The notes: a model not told the origin generated them from the sequence alone. 64,000 nt of DNA from Charina bottae (GCA_023362775.1 JALMGJ010000004.1:36596929-36660928); one strand, 5' to 3'; positions 46,928-59,238 are shown, counted from the stretch's first letter. Numbers and translations are program-made.

Positions 46928-47345
46928 ATTTATTTATTTATTTATTTATTTATCATCATATTTATATCCCGCCCATCTCCCCCGCAAGGAGGGACCCTGG
47001 GCGGTTCACAGCATAAGTTTAAAATCAATAAAAACATAAATACTACAAAAATTCAATGAATTATCTAATACAATTTGATCCTAATAATGGTAGTCCTTAC
47101 TATCCCATGGTCGGAAGGTTGGTCAAAGTAGATCTAAGCGACCAGCCAACCCCAAGACTGGCTATTCCCCTCCCCTCCCCAAGCATGATGGCAAAACCAG
47201 GTCTTTAGATTATTTCTAAAGTCCAGGAGAGAGGGGGCCGATCTTATTTCAGGGGGAAGAATATTCCAGAGGGTGGGGGCTACTGCAGAGAAGGCACGCC
47301 TCCTGGACCCCGTCAGATGGAACTCTTACAGACGGGGCTCGTAGC
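46928..47345 (-). repeat. L2-type LINE 3' end, antisense, with (TTTA)n
   Basis: TTTATATCCCGCCCATCTCC ... GGGCGGTTCACAG is the antisense of the L2 3' UTR. Decayed coding follows, ending CCTCCTGGACCCCGTCAGA, the antisense of the TGACGGGGTC motif seen in the L2 frame. Confidence 0.75.
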
Positions 47346-47724
47346 ATGAACTCTCTGCAATTTATCCTTAATTGCCCATGTCCATGAGGACCAATGGTTA
47401 TCAACCAAGGTTAGAGTGGCCTAGCCCTTCTAGATGAAATAACAGCTTTAACCCAGGATTAAAATCCATGCCCGGGCCTCAACCATGCTTAAATGCGCCA
47501 CCTGCACGGTTTCCTCAAACTTGTAGATGGAAGGGCCTCTTATGTGGTAAAACTGAGGGCCAGGCTTAACTGGATTCCATATAGGAACTGTGGTGGCATC
47601 AAATTGCTTTATTGTGATTAGGATATATTAGACTCCCCTTGGGGGGGTGGGGGAAGAAAAACTAAAAGGCAGGTTAACTCCTGCACTCCTTTGGGCCTTC
47701 TGTCTGGTATCAAATATAAGGGTG

Positions 47725-47884
47725 TTGCACCTTCCTGTGATGTGATGATTTTTTGTTGTGTTTTTTAGATATTTTTGTATAGTTTTTAAATTGTATTGGT
47801 TGTAACCCGCCCAGAGTCCCTTGCATGGGAGATGGGCGGGGAATAAATCTGAAAAATAAATAAATAAATAAATAAATAAATAAA
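47725..47884 (+). repeat. L2-type 3' UTR tail with (AAAT)n
   Basis: GTAACCCGCCCAGAGTCCCT ... GAGATGGGCGGGGAATAAAT followed by eight or so AAAT units. Confidence 0.75.
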
Positions 47885-48390
47885 TGTGAAGAACAACCTG
47901 CTAGTATTTGAAACACATCATTTGCTCAATCCTGTAGCCATCAGTACTCCAAACTATTTTTTTAGGCTTACTCTAAAATTATAACCTTCATCAAGATAAA
48001 CTGCAGCAAGTGATCATTGCCACAGAGGATCAAGGCTTTCAACATCTTTTTAACTCTTTTGTTGATAGCAGAATAGCATCTAGCAGAATTGTTAGATGTT
48101 TCTCCTCTAATTTGTTGGTGGTGAATGATGTTCCACTTTAACATTCCACTACAGTACAAAACTGATACAGAAATTGATTCTTGTCATGAGCGAGTAACAT
48201 CTTATCATAAAAGGAGATGTGAAGACTATTGGCACAATCTGATGGACATGTGGTATCTACTGCCCCCTTGTGCTAATCTCTGGGATCACTGAAGGCTGGA
48301 AATCTAAGTAGAGAGAGAGGCAAGTACAAGTAATTTTTATTGGTCAATGACCAGCACATATACAGAAAGAGAGACAAATAGAAAATACAA

Positions 48391-49665
48391 AACGCTGGTT
48401 CACCTCCTTCCTCCAGGGCCGGTCCCAATTGGTGGTAATAGGAGATGAGAGATCCGACCCTCGCCCCCTTGTTTGTGGGGTGCCGCAGGGCTCGGTTCTC
48501 TCCCCTCTCCTATTTAATATCTACATGAAACCGCTGGGTGAGATCATCCATCGCCATGGGATGAGATACCATCAAGATGCGGACGACACCCAATTATACA
48601 TCTCCATCCCTGGTGAGGTAAGTGATGCAGTGGCTACCCTTTCTCAGTGCCTGGAGGCTGTGGGGGTCTGGATGGGGAACAACAGGCTTCGACTGAACCC
48701 TGGTAAGACGGAGTGGCTGTGGATTGATGGCTCCTGTAGATCCAGGAAGTTATCATCCTTAGTTCTGGATGGGGTTGCACTACCCCATTCAGACCAAGTG
48801 CGGAATCTGGGGGTTCTTCTGGACTCACGGCTCCTGCTCGAAGAGCAGGTGGTAGCCGTGGCCAGAAGGGCTTTTGCACAGCTTTGTGTTGTGCGCCAGT
48901 TATGCCCTTTCCTGGATCAGGATGCCCTCCCTACAGTCACTCATGCCCTGGTCATCTCCCATATAGACTATTGCAATGCGCTCTACATGGGGATACCCTT
49001 GAAGAGTATCTGGAAGCTTCAACTGGTCCAAAATGCGGCTGCTCGCGCAGTTATTGGTGCGCCAAGATCAGCACATGTGACACCTCTGCTGCGACGGCTG
49101 CACTGGGTACCTGTGTGCTTCCGGGTCCAATTCAAGGTGTTGGTTATCACCTTTAAAGCCCTACATGGCATGGGACCAGGTTACCTGAGGGACCGTCTCA
49201 TCCCCATAACGTCGAACGGTCCCACTCGGTCATTTAGAGAGGGCATGCTGCGGATCCCGTCGGTAAGGGAGTTTCACCTGACGGGGTCTAGAAAGCGGGC
49301 CTCCTCGATAGTAGCGCCCACCCTTTGGAATATGCTGCCCCCGGAGGTGAGGCAGGCCCCATCGCTCCCGGCCTTCAGAAAGAACTTAAAGACCTGGTTC
49401 TGCCGCCTTGCGTGTGGGGGGGGGGGACAGCTCCTCTTGGGGATGGCTGGTGCCATAGAGCCCTTTTAAACATCGACCCATCAAATCTTGGATTTTGTAT
49501 TTAAATTTATTGTATTGGAGAATATTTATATACGCTGTTTAAATTGTTGAATTTTAACTGTCAATTTTTTGTAAACCGCCCAGAGTTCCCTTGCTGGGAG
49601 ATGGAGCGGTAAATACAAGTCGAATTATAAATAAATAAAATAAATAAATAAATAAAACAAATCCA
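48391..49665 (+). mobile_element. 5'-truncated L2 LINE with long open RT frame
   Basis: A 346-codon open frame (48429-49469) encodes the distal RT of an L2 element: GVPQGSVLSPLLFNIYM, the catalytic-box region YHQDADDTQLYIS, NLGVLLDS, HIDYCNALY, LQNAAARAVIG-type and LHWVPVCFRVQFKVL motifs. The 3' UTR AAACCGCCCAGAGTTCCC and (AAAT)n end at about 49665. The 5' end starts within coding sequence, as usual for LINE copies. The YADD box reads DADD, so the copy is probably inactive despite the open frame. It is one of the youngest-looking elements here. Confidence 0.85.
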
Positions 49666-49731
49666 ACCCAAACATATCTCAAGTGGGAGAGGAAAGTAGC
49701 ATAATAGTATGTTATGACACTAAGATCAATT

Positions 49732-49990
49732 GTTGTTGTTTATTCATTCAGTCGCTTCCAACTCTCCGTGACTTCATGGACCAGCCCACGCCAGAGCTTC
49801 CTGTCGGCCGTCGCCACCCCCAGCTCCCCCACGGTCGAGTCTGTCACCTCCAGAATATCATCCATCCATCTTGCCCTTGGTCGGCCCCTCTTCCTTTTGC
49901 CTTCCACCTTCCCCAGCATCAGCATCTTCTCCAGGGTATCCTGTCTTCTCATTATGTGGCCAAAGTACTTCAGTTTAAGATCAATCACAG
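49732..49990 (-). pseudogene. BovB/RTE LINE C-terminal fragment and 3' end
   Basis: The - strand frame 49988-49740 encodes LKYFGHIMRRQDTLEKMLML, then KRKRGRPRARWMDDI and a C-terminal VHEVTESWKRLNE stop. This is the conserved end of the BovB polyprotein (GHVMRR...GRPRxRWxD...VTxSWxxL). The (GTT)n-like 3' terminus is near 49732. Confidence 0.85.
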
Positions 49991-50136
49991 TACTCTAACA
50001 CCAGACTAATTCTCAAGAACTTAATATTTTTAACATTAAGACTATACAAAACTAAAGCATAATGAAACTAAAACCTTTACAAGATAGTTCCTAAGACTAA
50101 AAGAAAGTATTTTAGCAGTACAACTATAATCTATAA

Positions 50137-50495
50137 CAGAGCTTTCCAAACTGTGTGTCGCGACACAAAAGTGTGTCGCCACACACAGCGTGGTGTGTCG
50201 CCACACCACCCGGAAGCGGCGGCGCGCGCGTGCACGGTGGCCGCCATGCACGCGCGCACCGCCGCGCGCCCCCCGCGCCACCGCACGCCCCTCCCGCGCC
50301 GCCGCCATGCGCACGCGCGCCGCCGCACGCCCCCCCCGCACCGCCGCCGTGCGCGCGCGCCGCCGCATGCCCCCCGCGCTGTCGCCGTGCGCGCGCCGCC
50401 GCATGCCCCCCGCGCCGCCGCCGTGCGCGCGCGTGTCGCCGCCGCTGCCGCCGCCGCCGGGTGTGTCGCCAGCGGCGGCACTTTGGAAAGCCCTG
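50137..50495. mobile_element. GC-rich hAT-like miniature element, copy 5 (longest)
   Basis: Starts CAGAGCTTTCCAAACTGTGT and ends CTTTGGAAAGCCCTG, with perfect 8-bp duplication ATCTATAA at 50129-50136 and 50496-50503. The interior of about 280 bp is almost entirely CGC/CCG with GCGCGC runs. Four TGTGTCGC motifs lie in the left 75 bp. Confidence 0.92.
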
Positions 50496-50559
50496 ATCTA
50501 TAAAACTGCAGCATTATGGGGCTGAAAAAGAATCAATAAAAATTTCCCCTGGACCAGCT

Positions 50560-51480
50560 TTTGCCTTATTTCCATTGCAGCAACTCAAAACTTAACTACT
50601 GAGTGCATGATAGAAGGTTTCAAATCTTTTAAAAGAATATGTACTGGGATAACCTTTTTTCTCAATCTGATGCTCCATATCATTCATCCTTTGGATGAGC
50701 GTTTTCTTAGCCTGGTTGTACTGTATCCCAATGACATTAAAAATGGTGCTGAAAACCCAAATGATGCAAGTTCCTGTTCTACCACCAATTTCCCATTTGA
50801 GGGAAAGTCATCAGCAAGAACTAAAGGTGGCAAACCTGTTGGGAAAAACTGTATTTTCAGCCATCAACCTTCAAGCTCATATCTGAATTTTAGGCTTTCC
50901 TGTCTCCAATCTAACCTGAGCAGTGGAATTCCCATTAGGAATAGCAAATACTGCTGTCAAAAATTTTGTTTGCACTGGCTCCAGTTCGTCGTCCTTGGGG
51001 TAATTCCCACCTGCATGCCATATTGGATTTGGACCAGAAATTTGGCCTCAAAAAGTCTTAATGCAGCTGTTACTAGTTGTCCACCTTCAGTAAAGAAGAA
51101 ATGTTTAATAGCAATTGACATTCTTGAGGTTAGATGTGCTACATAATCATGATGTGTGTCCCAGGTCCCTTTGGAGTGGAAAACCACCCAAGATATTTGA
51201 AGGTCAAGATATTAGACCTGGTCAGTCCTATTCCCCTCTATTATCCAGCTTTGCTGTTTCACTCTCCTGGCAAAAACCAGGATAATTTATTTTTTGATAT
51301 TAAGTACCAGGTGATTTTGCTTGCTATACCCAAGTATAGCTGTTATTGCTCTTTTAAGTCCAATAGGGATATGTGACATAATAGCAGTATCTGCCTATCA
51401 ATAGATGTGGCCAAGTTTGATGGCCAAGTTTCTTTTATCTTTTATGAGGGACTTACATTATATCTTCAAATTCCATAGGG
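50560..51480 (-). pseudogene. Non-LTR retrotransposon fragment, RT C-terminal region
   Basis: The - strand frame 51187-50957 encodes KGTWDTHHDYVAHLTSRM then RLFEAKFLVQIQYGMQVGIT. This is the post-catalytic RT region of a LINE (the KYLG..-F..G.W..H and Y..Q....G segments). Downstream pieces are in other frames. Possibly the same family as the fragments at 25.8-27.1 and 27.7-29.1 kb, but they do not overlap enough to prove it. Confidence 0.5.
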
Positions 51481-52141
51481 TATGAAGGTGAGCTTTGAGG
51501 GGCATTGTTTCCACACTTTATATGCAAGTCTCCATTTCTTTTTCATCTGCACACATTTGTGATCAAACCATTTTTCCTCTGTGGAAGAATGGGGCCCACT
51601 GCAACCAGGTGTTCTATCTCAAATGAATCAGATGAATCCTGTGTTTGTCCACTGCATCCTGGTGACCAGGTAGAAGGATTAGCATTCCCAGATTAATTAC
51701 AAACTGTTCCTGTGTCATCTGATGCCTGTGTTTTGTGGCTAGACAATTCAGGTTGTGTAGAGGGCAGAAGGAATGGCCTTGAAGGACAAGAGGAAGAGCC
51801 GCTACCAAGGCAGTGGTCAGATAAAAGGGGCCTGAGCCCAGGTCAAGAAAGTAACTTGAGTCTCAGACAAGCCCCTCCCTAGTTCACACAAAGATAAAGG
51901 AAGGGAGGGGGAACCACATTCAGACTTGCAAGATTCTGTTACTATAACTGTTACAGTGAAAGTAGTCCTGACCTACATGGCATTGGTTCCTTAGTCCGGT
52001 CTACCTTGTAGGGCTGACAGGTTGGTACTCTGTCAAGTCTATCAGAAGAGAGGCTGTTTCCACTTGCAGCTCATTTTCATGCTGCGAAGCAGCAATTTTA
52101 AGCATTAACAATTATTGCCTTTCCTCATTGATACGGATGCT

Positions 52142-53256
52142 TCAACTTTCTTGACGGGATCGCCCTAAAGGGGATTTGCCTGCTACTCCAGACTGTGTAG
52201 CTGTGACGACTAGAAGGAAACTAAGTTTGCTCTTGTCTTGATTGATACTGAAACGTCTCCTTTTCTTATTAAACGGGACCATCCCACATACTGAAGGTGT
52301 ACTTAATGTTGATCCAAATGCAGGAGGTTGATCGTTTAACCCACATGAATCATCTCCTGAGTATAAAGGTAAAATATTATTTAATGAATTGATAGCTGAG
52401 ACCACTGTTTGTAATTTTGACTTAATATCATCAAGGTTGCTTATTATATTTCTTCGCTGTTCTTGAGAAAGTTTGATAGAAGTCTGTAATAAGTCACTTT
52501 TTTCTCCTTGCAAGTCTTGTGGGTTATTCAGCGTCTTATTATATGGGGCTGTGTTAGCAGGTGGAGGCATTATTTTGTACTCCCACTCCATGTTGGCATT
52601 CTTCCCAAGGCTTAGCAAAGGGCGAACCCAGCTATCTTGAAAGATTCTGTTTGGCACAATGTGAAAATTTGGTAGAAACTGTCTGAGTCTTAAGAGCATT
52701 TGATGCACAACCAATTGTTGAAAAGAGAGTATTAGTCTCTCAAAGCCATGGAGATTAGAGAGCTCTACTATCTCCGTTATTTCATTGGACTTTATTCATG
52801 ATGAGGAGATGTAATACCCTTGTCAATATAAGTATTTCTTTTATCTTATATGCCACACTAGTTGTCTTGCTGTCCTTTTCAGAGCTAGGGATCTTTTTTT
52901 CCATTAAGGCTTTTAATTCCTCTAGCTTCCTATTGGCATCTGACAGCTGTTCAAAAATAGATATTTCTGTGTGGGCAGTAAGCAAGCCATGTTTTGCAAC
53001 CAAGGACAAATCTGTACAGCATTCTGACCAGTTACTGGCTGCTTCATCTTTTCCATTCTCTACTTCCATACCAACTTCTTTTCCCTCACTTCCCTGGATG
53101 ATAGAAATTTGTCAGTGTCCCAGTTTAGTAAGGAATACTATTCATTAACTGTAGATATAACAGGCAAGGGAAACTTACATACTGTACTTTTTCCTTGGTA
53201 TTCAAGGAGACTTGAATTTTTGGCTGCTTATCAATTTTCTGTGGTTTGGAATTCAT
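52142..53256 (-). pseudogene. Unrecognised coiled-coil-like gene or pseudogene, possibly spliced
   Basis: I do not recognise this protein. On the - strand an ATG at 53256 opens 26 codons (MNSKPQKIDKQPKIQVSLNT...) up to a donor GTAAGT at 53178. An acceptor CATCCAG ends at 53094, giving an 85-bp phase-0 intron, and the second block runs from 53093 to a stop at 52782. It includes a predicted helix (SIFEQLSDANRKLEELKALM). A second frame offset by one base is open from about 52792 to 52142 (about 215 codons, including HGFERLILSFQQL, QDSWVRPLLSLGKNANMEWE and a basic KKRRRF stretch). Joining the two needs a frameshift near 52790. This may be a decayed gene, a retrocopy, or an unknown mobile-element protein. 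No poly(A) tail was seen. Confidence 0.4.
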
Positions 53257-53749
53257 TCTGTGGTGTTTCTTAAAAATCTTCCAGGGCTAGTCTTTACCAT
53301 GTTGTGAGTCTTATGCTTAACAGTCATTTTATGGCTGATTTTGCTTCCCGTTCAGTTTCCGATTTTCAGAAACTCCTGCACTCGCTCTACCTCTTAATTA
53401 AAACTTGGGGAGCTTGGATTGAAGTTTAGATTTTACAGTAAATATCTCCCATAGGACAATACACTTAACAAGTTAAAAGAAAGTGAGAACAGAGTAGGGA
53501 AAACAACAAATACAACCGGGCTGTTATTTTAGCTAGATGAGAGCTCATGACGAGCTTGGCTGAAAAGCCACTTCTCCTTTGCCCACTTCACTCCACCCTG
53601 CAAAAAGAGGCAAACATCCTTAGTTATGCAATGAAATTTGACATTGAGCCTTTACAAGAAACTTAATTGCTGAATGAATAATATGAAATATTTAGCTCTC
53701 ACTCCCCCTTGCAGCAACTTTGAGCTAAGAGAGGTTTTTTCTTATCTTC

Positions 53750-53945
53750 ACCAAACTTCATTTATTCATGCGGCAGTTCCAGGCAATGTACGCAACGTTC
53801 CTTCCCCTTATTTGTGCCCACAACATCAACACTGTGAGGTAGGGATGGATGGTTGGGCTTAGTACCAGTCATCCAGGGGGCTTTCATGGCTGAGGGTGGA
53901 CCAGAACCTGCTCCTAGCCCAACACCCTCACCACTGCACAATATT
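53750..53945 (-). repeat. Decayed Sauria-like SINE
   Basis: The order CTTCCCCTTATTTGTGCCCA, CACTGTGAGGTAGGGATGG, GGGGGCTTTCATGGCTGAGG, then CCAACACCCTCACCACTGCA follows the antisense Sauria consensus with many changes. Confidence 0.55.
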
Positions 53946-54955
53946 TGTGTACTGAATAGGCTCCATTCCAGAGGCTTGCATTGGCAGTGCCGTCAGCTCA
54001 ATTTAAATCTTGCTATCCTTTGCTGATAAATGTTTATCTCCCCCTGCCAATCAGCACTAATAAATTTTGTCAAGACTTGACTGCCAGTTACCTGCATCCT
54101 TCTGTAATCTGAGGTGGAGATTTTCACGCTTGAGGAAGACCAACAGATATAATTCTCTGTCTACAATTCAAGATCAGGGAGACTGAATTTCTCCAGAAGA
54201 TTAGTACGGACTACAATTGTATGCCATTGGTATTTCTTGCCTTGTGTATTGGAACTGCTATCTTTGGTTCAAATTTGGCATGAGTTGGTACTGAACATCA
54301 CTTTATTATAATTTTCTGTTGTAAGTTGCTGTGGATCTAGAAGATTTGGCAGCATGCTAAATAAACCAACAACTCGGAGGTACTGTGAGAAGTGCCTAGT
54401 TGCAGAAATGTTGGCATGTTATTCTTTCAGCTTCACAACATGCAGTGGCTTTTAAACAGTCATTCAACAAGAATACCTCCATGCTTTAGTTAGTAACTCT
54501 AGGCATGGTTGATTTTTTTCCTCTGGTGGCAGGGATAGTGGAGTGTAGCCAGGATTGATCTGTGCCATGTTGACTGTATGCAGATTTTTTAGCTCTTCCA
54601 CAGTAGCCCAGGCTAAGCAAGCAGGGATGAAACCAATGTAAGCTCTGTCTTGTCCCCCCCCCTTCCTTTTTATGGCTGGGGACCAGCTGCCTGCAACATC
54701 AGGCTGCTGTTCTTCCTAAAACAAGAGAATAAAGTGCCATCTTGTGGGTGACAGGAGTAAAAACAGTTTCCTTGTAGTATTTATTTTAATTTTATTTTTA
54801 TTCTCTCATTTGTCTGCTGCCGGAATCCAAAGACTCCTGGCATTGACCAAACTGCACTTGCATGTCAACTAGGGCACCATTCAAGAAATAAGTAATTGAG
54901 ATATACTAGCTTACATGCCATGCTCCACAGTTTGATTGCTAGTTATTACCAATGC

Positions 54956-55123
54956 GCGACTTCGGTGGGTAGGTAACAGCGTTCCGCGCGCGTCATGCGG
55001 CCACATGACCGTGGAGGCGTCTTCGGACAACGCTGGCTCTTCGGCTAACAAACAGAGATGAGCACCGGCCCCTAGAGTCGGACACGACTGCACAAATGTG
55101 CGGGGGGAACCTTTACCTTTACC
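54956..55123 (+). repeat. 5'-truncated tRNA SINE with CCTTTACC tail
   Basis: Same body as the full copy at 58316 (GGTAACAGCGTTCCGC, GACAACGCTGGCTCTTCGGC, AGAGTCGGACACGACTGCAC) ending CCTTTACCTTTACC. A 12-bp target duplication TATTACCAATGC lies at 54944-54955 and 55124-55135. Confidence 0.85.
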
Positions 55124-55135
55124 TATTACCAATGC

Positions 55136-56050
55136 AGGTAAAGAATGATGATTCCTACCCTTACTGATTTGAAATGAAGAATGCAATATATAATCACATT
55201 CCACCATGACCAGCACTCCAACAGCTCCTCCGTCATCCACTTCCTACCTGATGCATTAATTAAATATATATTAAACAAGCAAACCAATATGAACATTGAC
55301 AAGGTTGAAATTTCTATTCTGCAATATTAAGAGTAGACTTTTTTGTCTGGTCTTCCCTATTTTTAAGAATCACAGTGGATATATGCTTGGCATGCTACAA
55401 TAGTATTCTAGATATAGATCTACATTCTCTGTTGTGGATATAGACAATTCAAGTTATTTGATCCTAGTTTTGTTGAGAGCAGCTACTGACTTCTGATTTA
55501 TGACCACAAAATAGTAAAGCAATTTCAGGCATTTGAGCCCATAGAGTTTATTGCTGTTCATTTGAGGTTACTGGGCCCTAGACTTAGACACATGTACCTG
55601 TAGCACCATAGAATTTTATCTCAAATGAGTTGTGCATGCAGAGTTACACACCACATGTAATCTTTCCTGCTCCACAAAGCAGTGTTAAGTTGACCAAACA
55701 AGTTTTATATGTGCGTTGCATATGAAATTGGTTTAGTTCACAAACACCATCATGCTTAGTGCCTTGAGATCTTGATCTGATGCCCACTTCATAGAAAATA
55801 TTAGCAGTGGATTGGTTATCTACAGGATTGTCTTCTGAGTTGAATCTGTCCATCCTTTGCACTATAACTGAATGGGAATGCTTCAGATTCCCACCCTTCA
55901 CAAGGTAGGGGTGAAAGTCAAAAGACAATTCTCCGTAGAACATCTTGTCCCCTCCCTCTCTCCACAAGGTTAGAATGGCTTCTACCTTGTTCAATTTTAA
56001 AAACACAACCAAGGAAATTCCCTTTCAACATTTATTTGAGGCCTAAAGAT

Positions 56051-56098
<48 letters not shown>

Positions 56099-58303
56099 GC
56101 GTGCTTGGGCTGCTGTAATATAGTGTGTAGGTTTCATGTTTTGTGTTATTTATTTTAGTTTCTTTTTATATTAATTTAATGTTATTTTTTTTAATTTTAT
56201 AGTGGTTGCTGTGGTTTATGGATTGTATTGTTACTGGATGTAAGCTGCTCGGAATCAATGGATGGGGGCCAGTTATGAATTTGGAAAATAAATAAATAAA
56301 TAAATAAATATTGAAGCAGTACATCTAAATATTATTATAGAATTAGAAACTCAGTGTTGGAATATCTGCATCTTTATTTCAAGTGTGATATACTATAAGC
56401 TGAATAGACATAATCATTCAACCTTACTTTAAAAAATAATGACTTAATTTACTTTGCCATTTTCTTTATCTGTTTTCATTAAACATTGCATGTTGTAGGT
56501 CCAAAATGGTCAAGCTGTAACTTTCCCATCCTTTGACATTGTGGCATAATGCAGCCTTAATTTTTTAAAAATCTGAACTTGAAATCCTTAATTTCCTAGA
56601 AGTGAAAATAAATTGAGACTATGTATATGTTTACTCAGAAGTAAAACTGACTTGCATCCAGTCATACTTACCCTCAGATAAGTGAGCATAAGTTTGGACT
56701 CTAAGTGTTGGGTGTTTTCTTTTTCCCAGAACTTGCATGGTCAACATGTGGACCCAACTCCTTGTTGCCAGCTCCAGAAGCCACCTCCAGCTACAACTAC
56801 CAAAATTTCTCACATGTTTTCCCATCATTTTGAGGCATGAAACTGTTGGGGAATTCTGGAATGCTAGTAACAGAAAAAACCCACGCAGCGTTTATCTAGT
56901 TTAGCAGAGTAAAAAGCGTCCTGTAATAATCTTGCACATAAGGCTCAATTAAGTTCAGAGTAAAATAAACACACTTCACACGTTAATGTAAAATTACAGA
57001 AAAATAGCTTACAGTTTTATTGTAGATCAGTTTCATGGTAGCAGAGGATCGTTCATGCGTGCGAGCGATAGGTTCTGACCAAACCCACAGTCTTCTTAAT
57101 GTGGCCTTGCTGAATGCAAGTCTGAGCAATGTGGACAGCCATGGATGACCATCCTCTCAGGTGGAGATTCAAGCAGGAAAAGAGAAAGAAAGGAAGTAGA
57201 GTAACAGGAAATTGGATTTTCAAGCCCCTCCCACACAAAGCAAGTAACATTAGGTTGCAGCAGGACTGCCCCTCCTTCAAGCTTGTGTGAGACGTGCTTG
57301 GTTGAAACCCGATATTTCTAACAGAAACATGCAAAAAAAAAAGCCCAATAACCTTAAAATAGGCTGAACATAGTTAAAATAATGAAACATTTAAATATAC
57401 TCCCACTTCCAAATGTTGGAAAAATCAAAATATTCTTGCTGAATCAACCAGCTTGATGCAGATCTGTCCATTTCCCTCCATCATTCTGTGCACTGTGTCT
57501 TTTGCCTTCTCCCCAAATATGGGATGTCATAGCTTCAGGAAATGCTTCATCCTTGGCAGGTAATGGAAAACATCCCAATATTTGCTTTTGCTTGCATACT
57601 GCTACTTTTCTCCTAATCTTGCTGACCCTGACATAAAGTGAGAACAAGCGATTTCACTGGGGTGGCAAAATAAGGCCTCATCTACTGTAAACATTTGCAG
57701 AAGGCTAAATTAAGAGTTAAGCATTGTTCAGACCATTGCCTTTATAGCAAGATGAATTTGTTTCCAATGGCTGCTTCTAGGACATTCTGATTTGGCAGGA
57801 GACTCAGAGACACCAACTTCTGTATCTGATTTACAAGTCATAAAAGGGAAGGTTGAACTTCTCTAATGTGATCATGTTTGCCTGACCTATCCAGCAAAAG
57901 GGTATTGGCTTCGCAGTGAATTATGGTTTTATTACATTCAGCTACAAAAAGCAACCCTGTATGCAGCATTTCATGTCTATGTGTGACATAGTTTATTTGT
58001 GTTCCTCTAGACTGCAGTATCATAATTAAGTAACTGATAGGCTGTCAGAGTTTCAGTGAGCTTCACTAATTCCCATCCTCCACACAATAGTTCCTCTCTT
58101 CTAAGATTATACTTGCTTGCCATTGGAAGCATGAATTGGAGCGATCTGTCTACTTTTTCATCATATCAACCAAACCTTATTCTGTCATGAATTAGGGGGC
58201 TGTGATCAATTGTCCCAGGTTATTGCAATCTGTTATTAGTGGGACTACTTTTGAAGGTGGATCAGAAACGTCAGTTAGAACAAAAGAAAGCTATGGGGTG
58301 GTC
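55136..58303. other. Intergenic sequence without a recognised gene
   Basis: Mostly unique-looking DNA. It contains a (GATA)n tract at 56051-56098 and an L2-like tail with (AAAT)n at about 56150-56312. No GRK1 exon or other conserved protein segment was recognised on either strand. Confidence 0.5.
56051..56098. repeat. (GATA)n microsatellite
   Basis: About twelve perfect TAGA/GATA units. Confidence 0.95.
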
Positions 58304-58315
58304 TATTCCACTTTT

Positions 58316-58632
58316 GGTGGCTCAGCAGGTAAGATGCCAGGCTTGTCGATTGGAAGATCGCAAGTTCGGAGGTTTGAATCCCTAGCCCTGCGTGCGGAGT
58401 GAGCTCCTGCACTCGCCCCAGCTCTTGCCAACCTAGCAATTTGAAAGCATGCAAGTAGATGAATAGGTACCACTTCAGTGGGTAGGTAACAGCGTTCCGC
58501 ACGTGTCATGCAGCCACATGACCGTGGAAGCATCTTCAGACAACGCTGGCTCTTCGGCTAACAAACGGAGATGAGCACCAGCCCCTAGAGTCGGACACGA
58601 CTGCACAAATGTGCGGGGGGGGACCTTTACCT
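58316..58632 (+). repeat. Full-length tRNA-derived SINE with CCTTTACC tail
   Basis: The head has A box GGTGGCTCAGCAGGTAAG and B box GGTTTGAATCC. The body includes GGTAACAGCGTTCCGCA and AGAGTCGGACACGACTGC, and the tail is GGGGGGACCTTTACC. A 12-bp duplication TATTCCACTTTT flanks it at 58304-58315 and 58633-58644. Confidence 0.88.
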
Positions 58633-58804
58633 TATTCCACTTTTTCGCTAGAATTTTTAGAGTTAGTTCTGATTTTTAAATGCCTGCATTCCAATAAGCT
58701 TTTAAATATATTTATACTTTAATATTTTTATCCTATGGAAGTTATTAATGTATTCTACTGGCTCAAATGCTATTGCTTAAATGTTTTAAAACATCCTGTA
58801 ATGT

Positions 58805-59011
58805 GCCAGGGATGTTAGACCAGCTTCTAAGGGTTTGCAGGCGGGAGCCAATCGTGCACACCGGGGGGCGGGGTTTGCAGGTGGGAGCCAATTGCATGCA
58901 CTGGGGGTGGGGTAATTGCATGCACTGGGGGGCGGGGTTTGCAGGCGGGAGCCCGCGGCCCACTTCCTAACAGGCCACGGCCCACTAGTGCCCACTGGTT
59001 GGGGACCCATG
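58805..59011. mobile_element. hAT-type element, 3' part, with internal GGCGGGG tandem units
   Basis: Ends GGTTGGGGACCCATG, a typical hAT terminus (inverse CAGGGGTCCCCAACC), immediately followed by the octamer CTCTAGCA. Inside, a unit of about 40-50 bp (GGGGTTTGCAGG(C/T)GGGAGCC...) is repeated two to three times at 58841-58950. The left terminus is uncertain (CAGGGATGTTAGACC at about 58807). Confidence 0.5.
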
Positions 59012-59019
59012 CTCTAGCA

Positions 59020-59238
59020 CAGAGCTTTCCAAACTTTTCCTGTTGGTGACACACACCAATGGCGGCGGCAGTGCGGTGGTGGCAATGGCACGGCAGCACA
59101 CGCGGTGGTGGCGGTGTGCAGGTATGTTGCGCGAAACCCAGAAGCACTGATGGCACACGCTTCTAGTTTTCGCACGACACACCTGCACACCGCAGGCGAC
59201 ACAGTACTGTGTCGTGACACACAGTTTGGAAAGCTATG
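59020..59238. mobile_element. GC-rich hAT-like miniature element, copy 6
   Basis: Starts CAGAGCTTTCCAAA and ends TTTGGAAAGCTATG. CTCTAGCA duplications lie at 59012-59019 and 59239-59246. Same orientation as copy 1 (the TGTGTCG-rich end is on the right). Confidence 0.88.

Noticed and set aside
48634..49156. Frames overlapping the L2 reverse transcriptase in other phases.
   Set aside because: Shadows of the 346-codon frame with no domain match.
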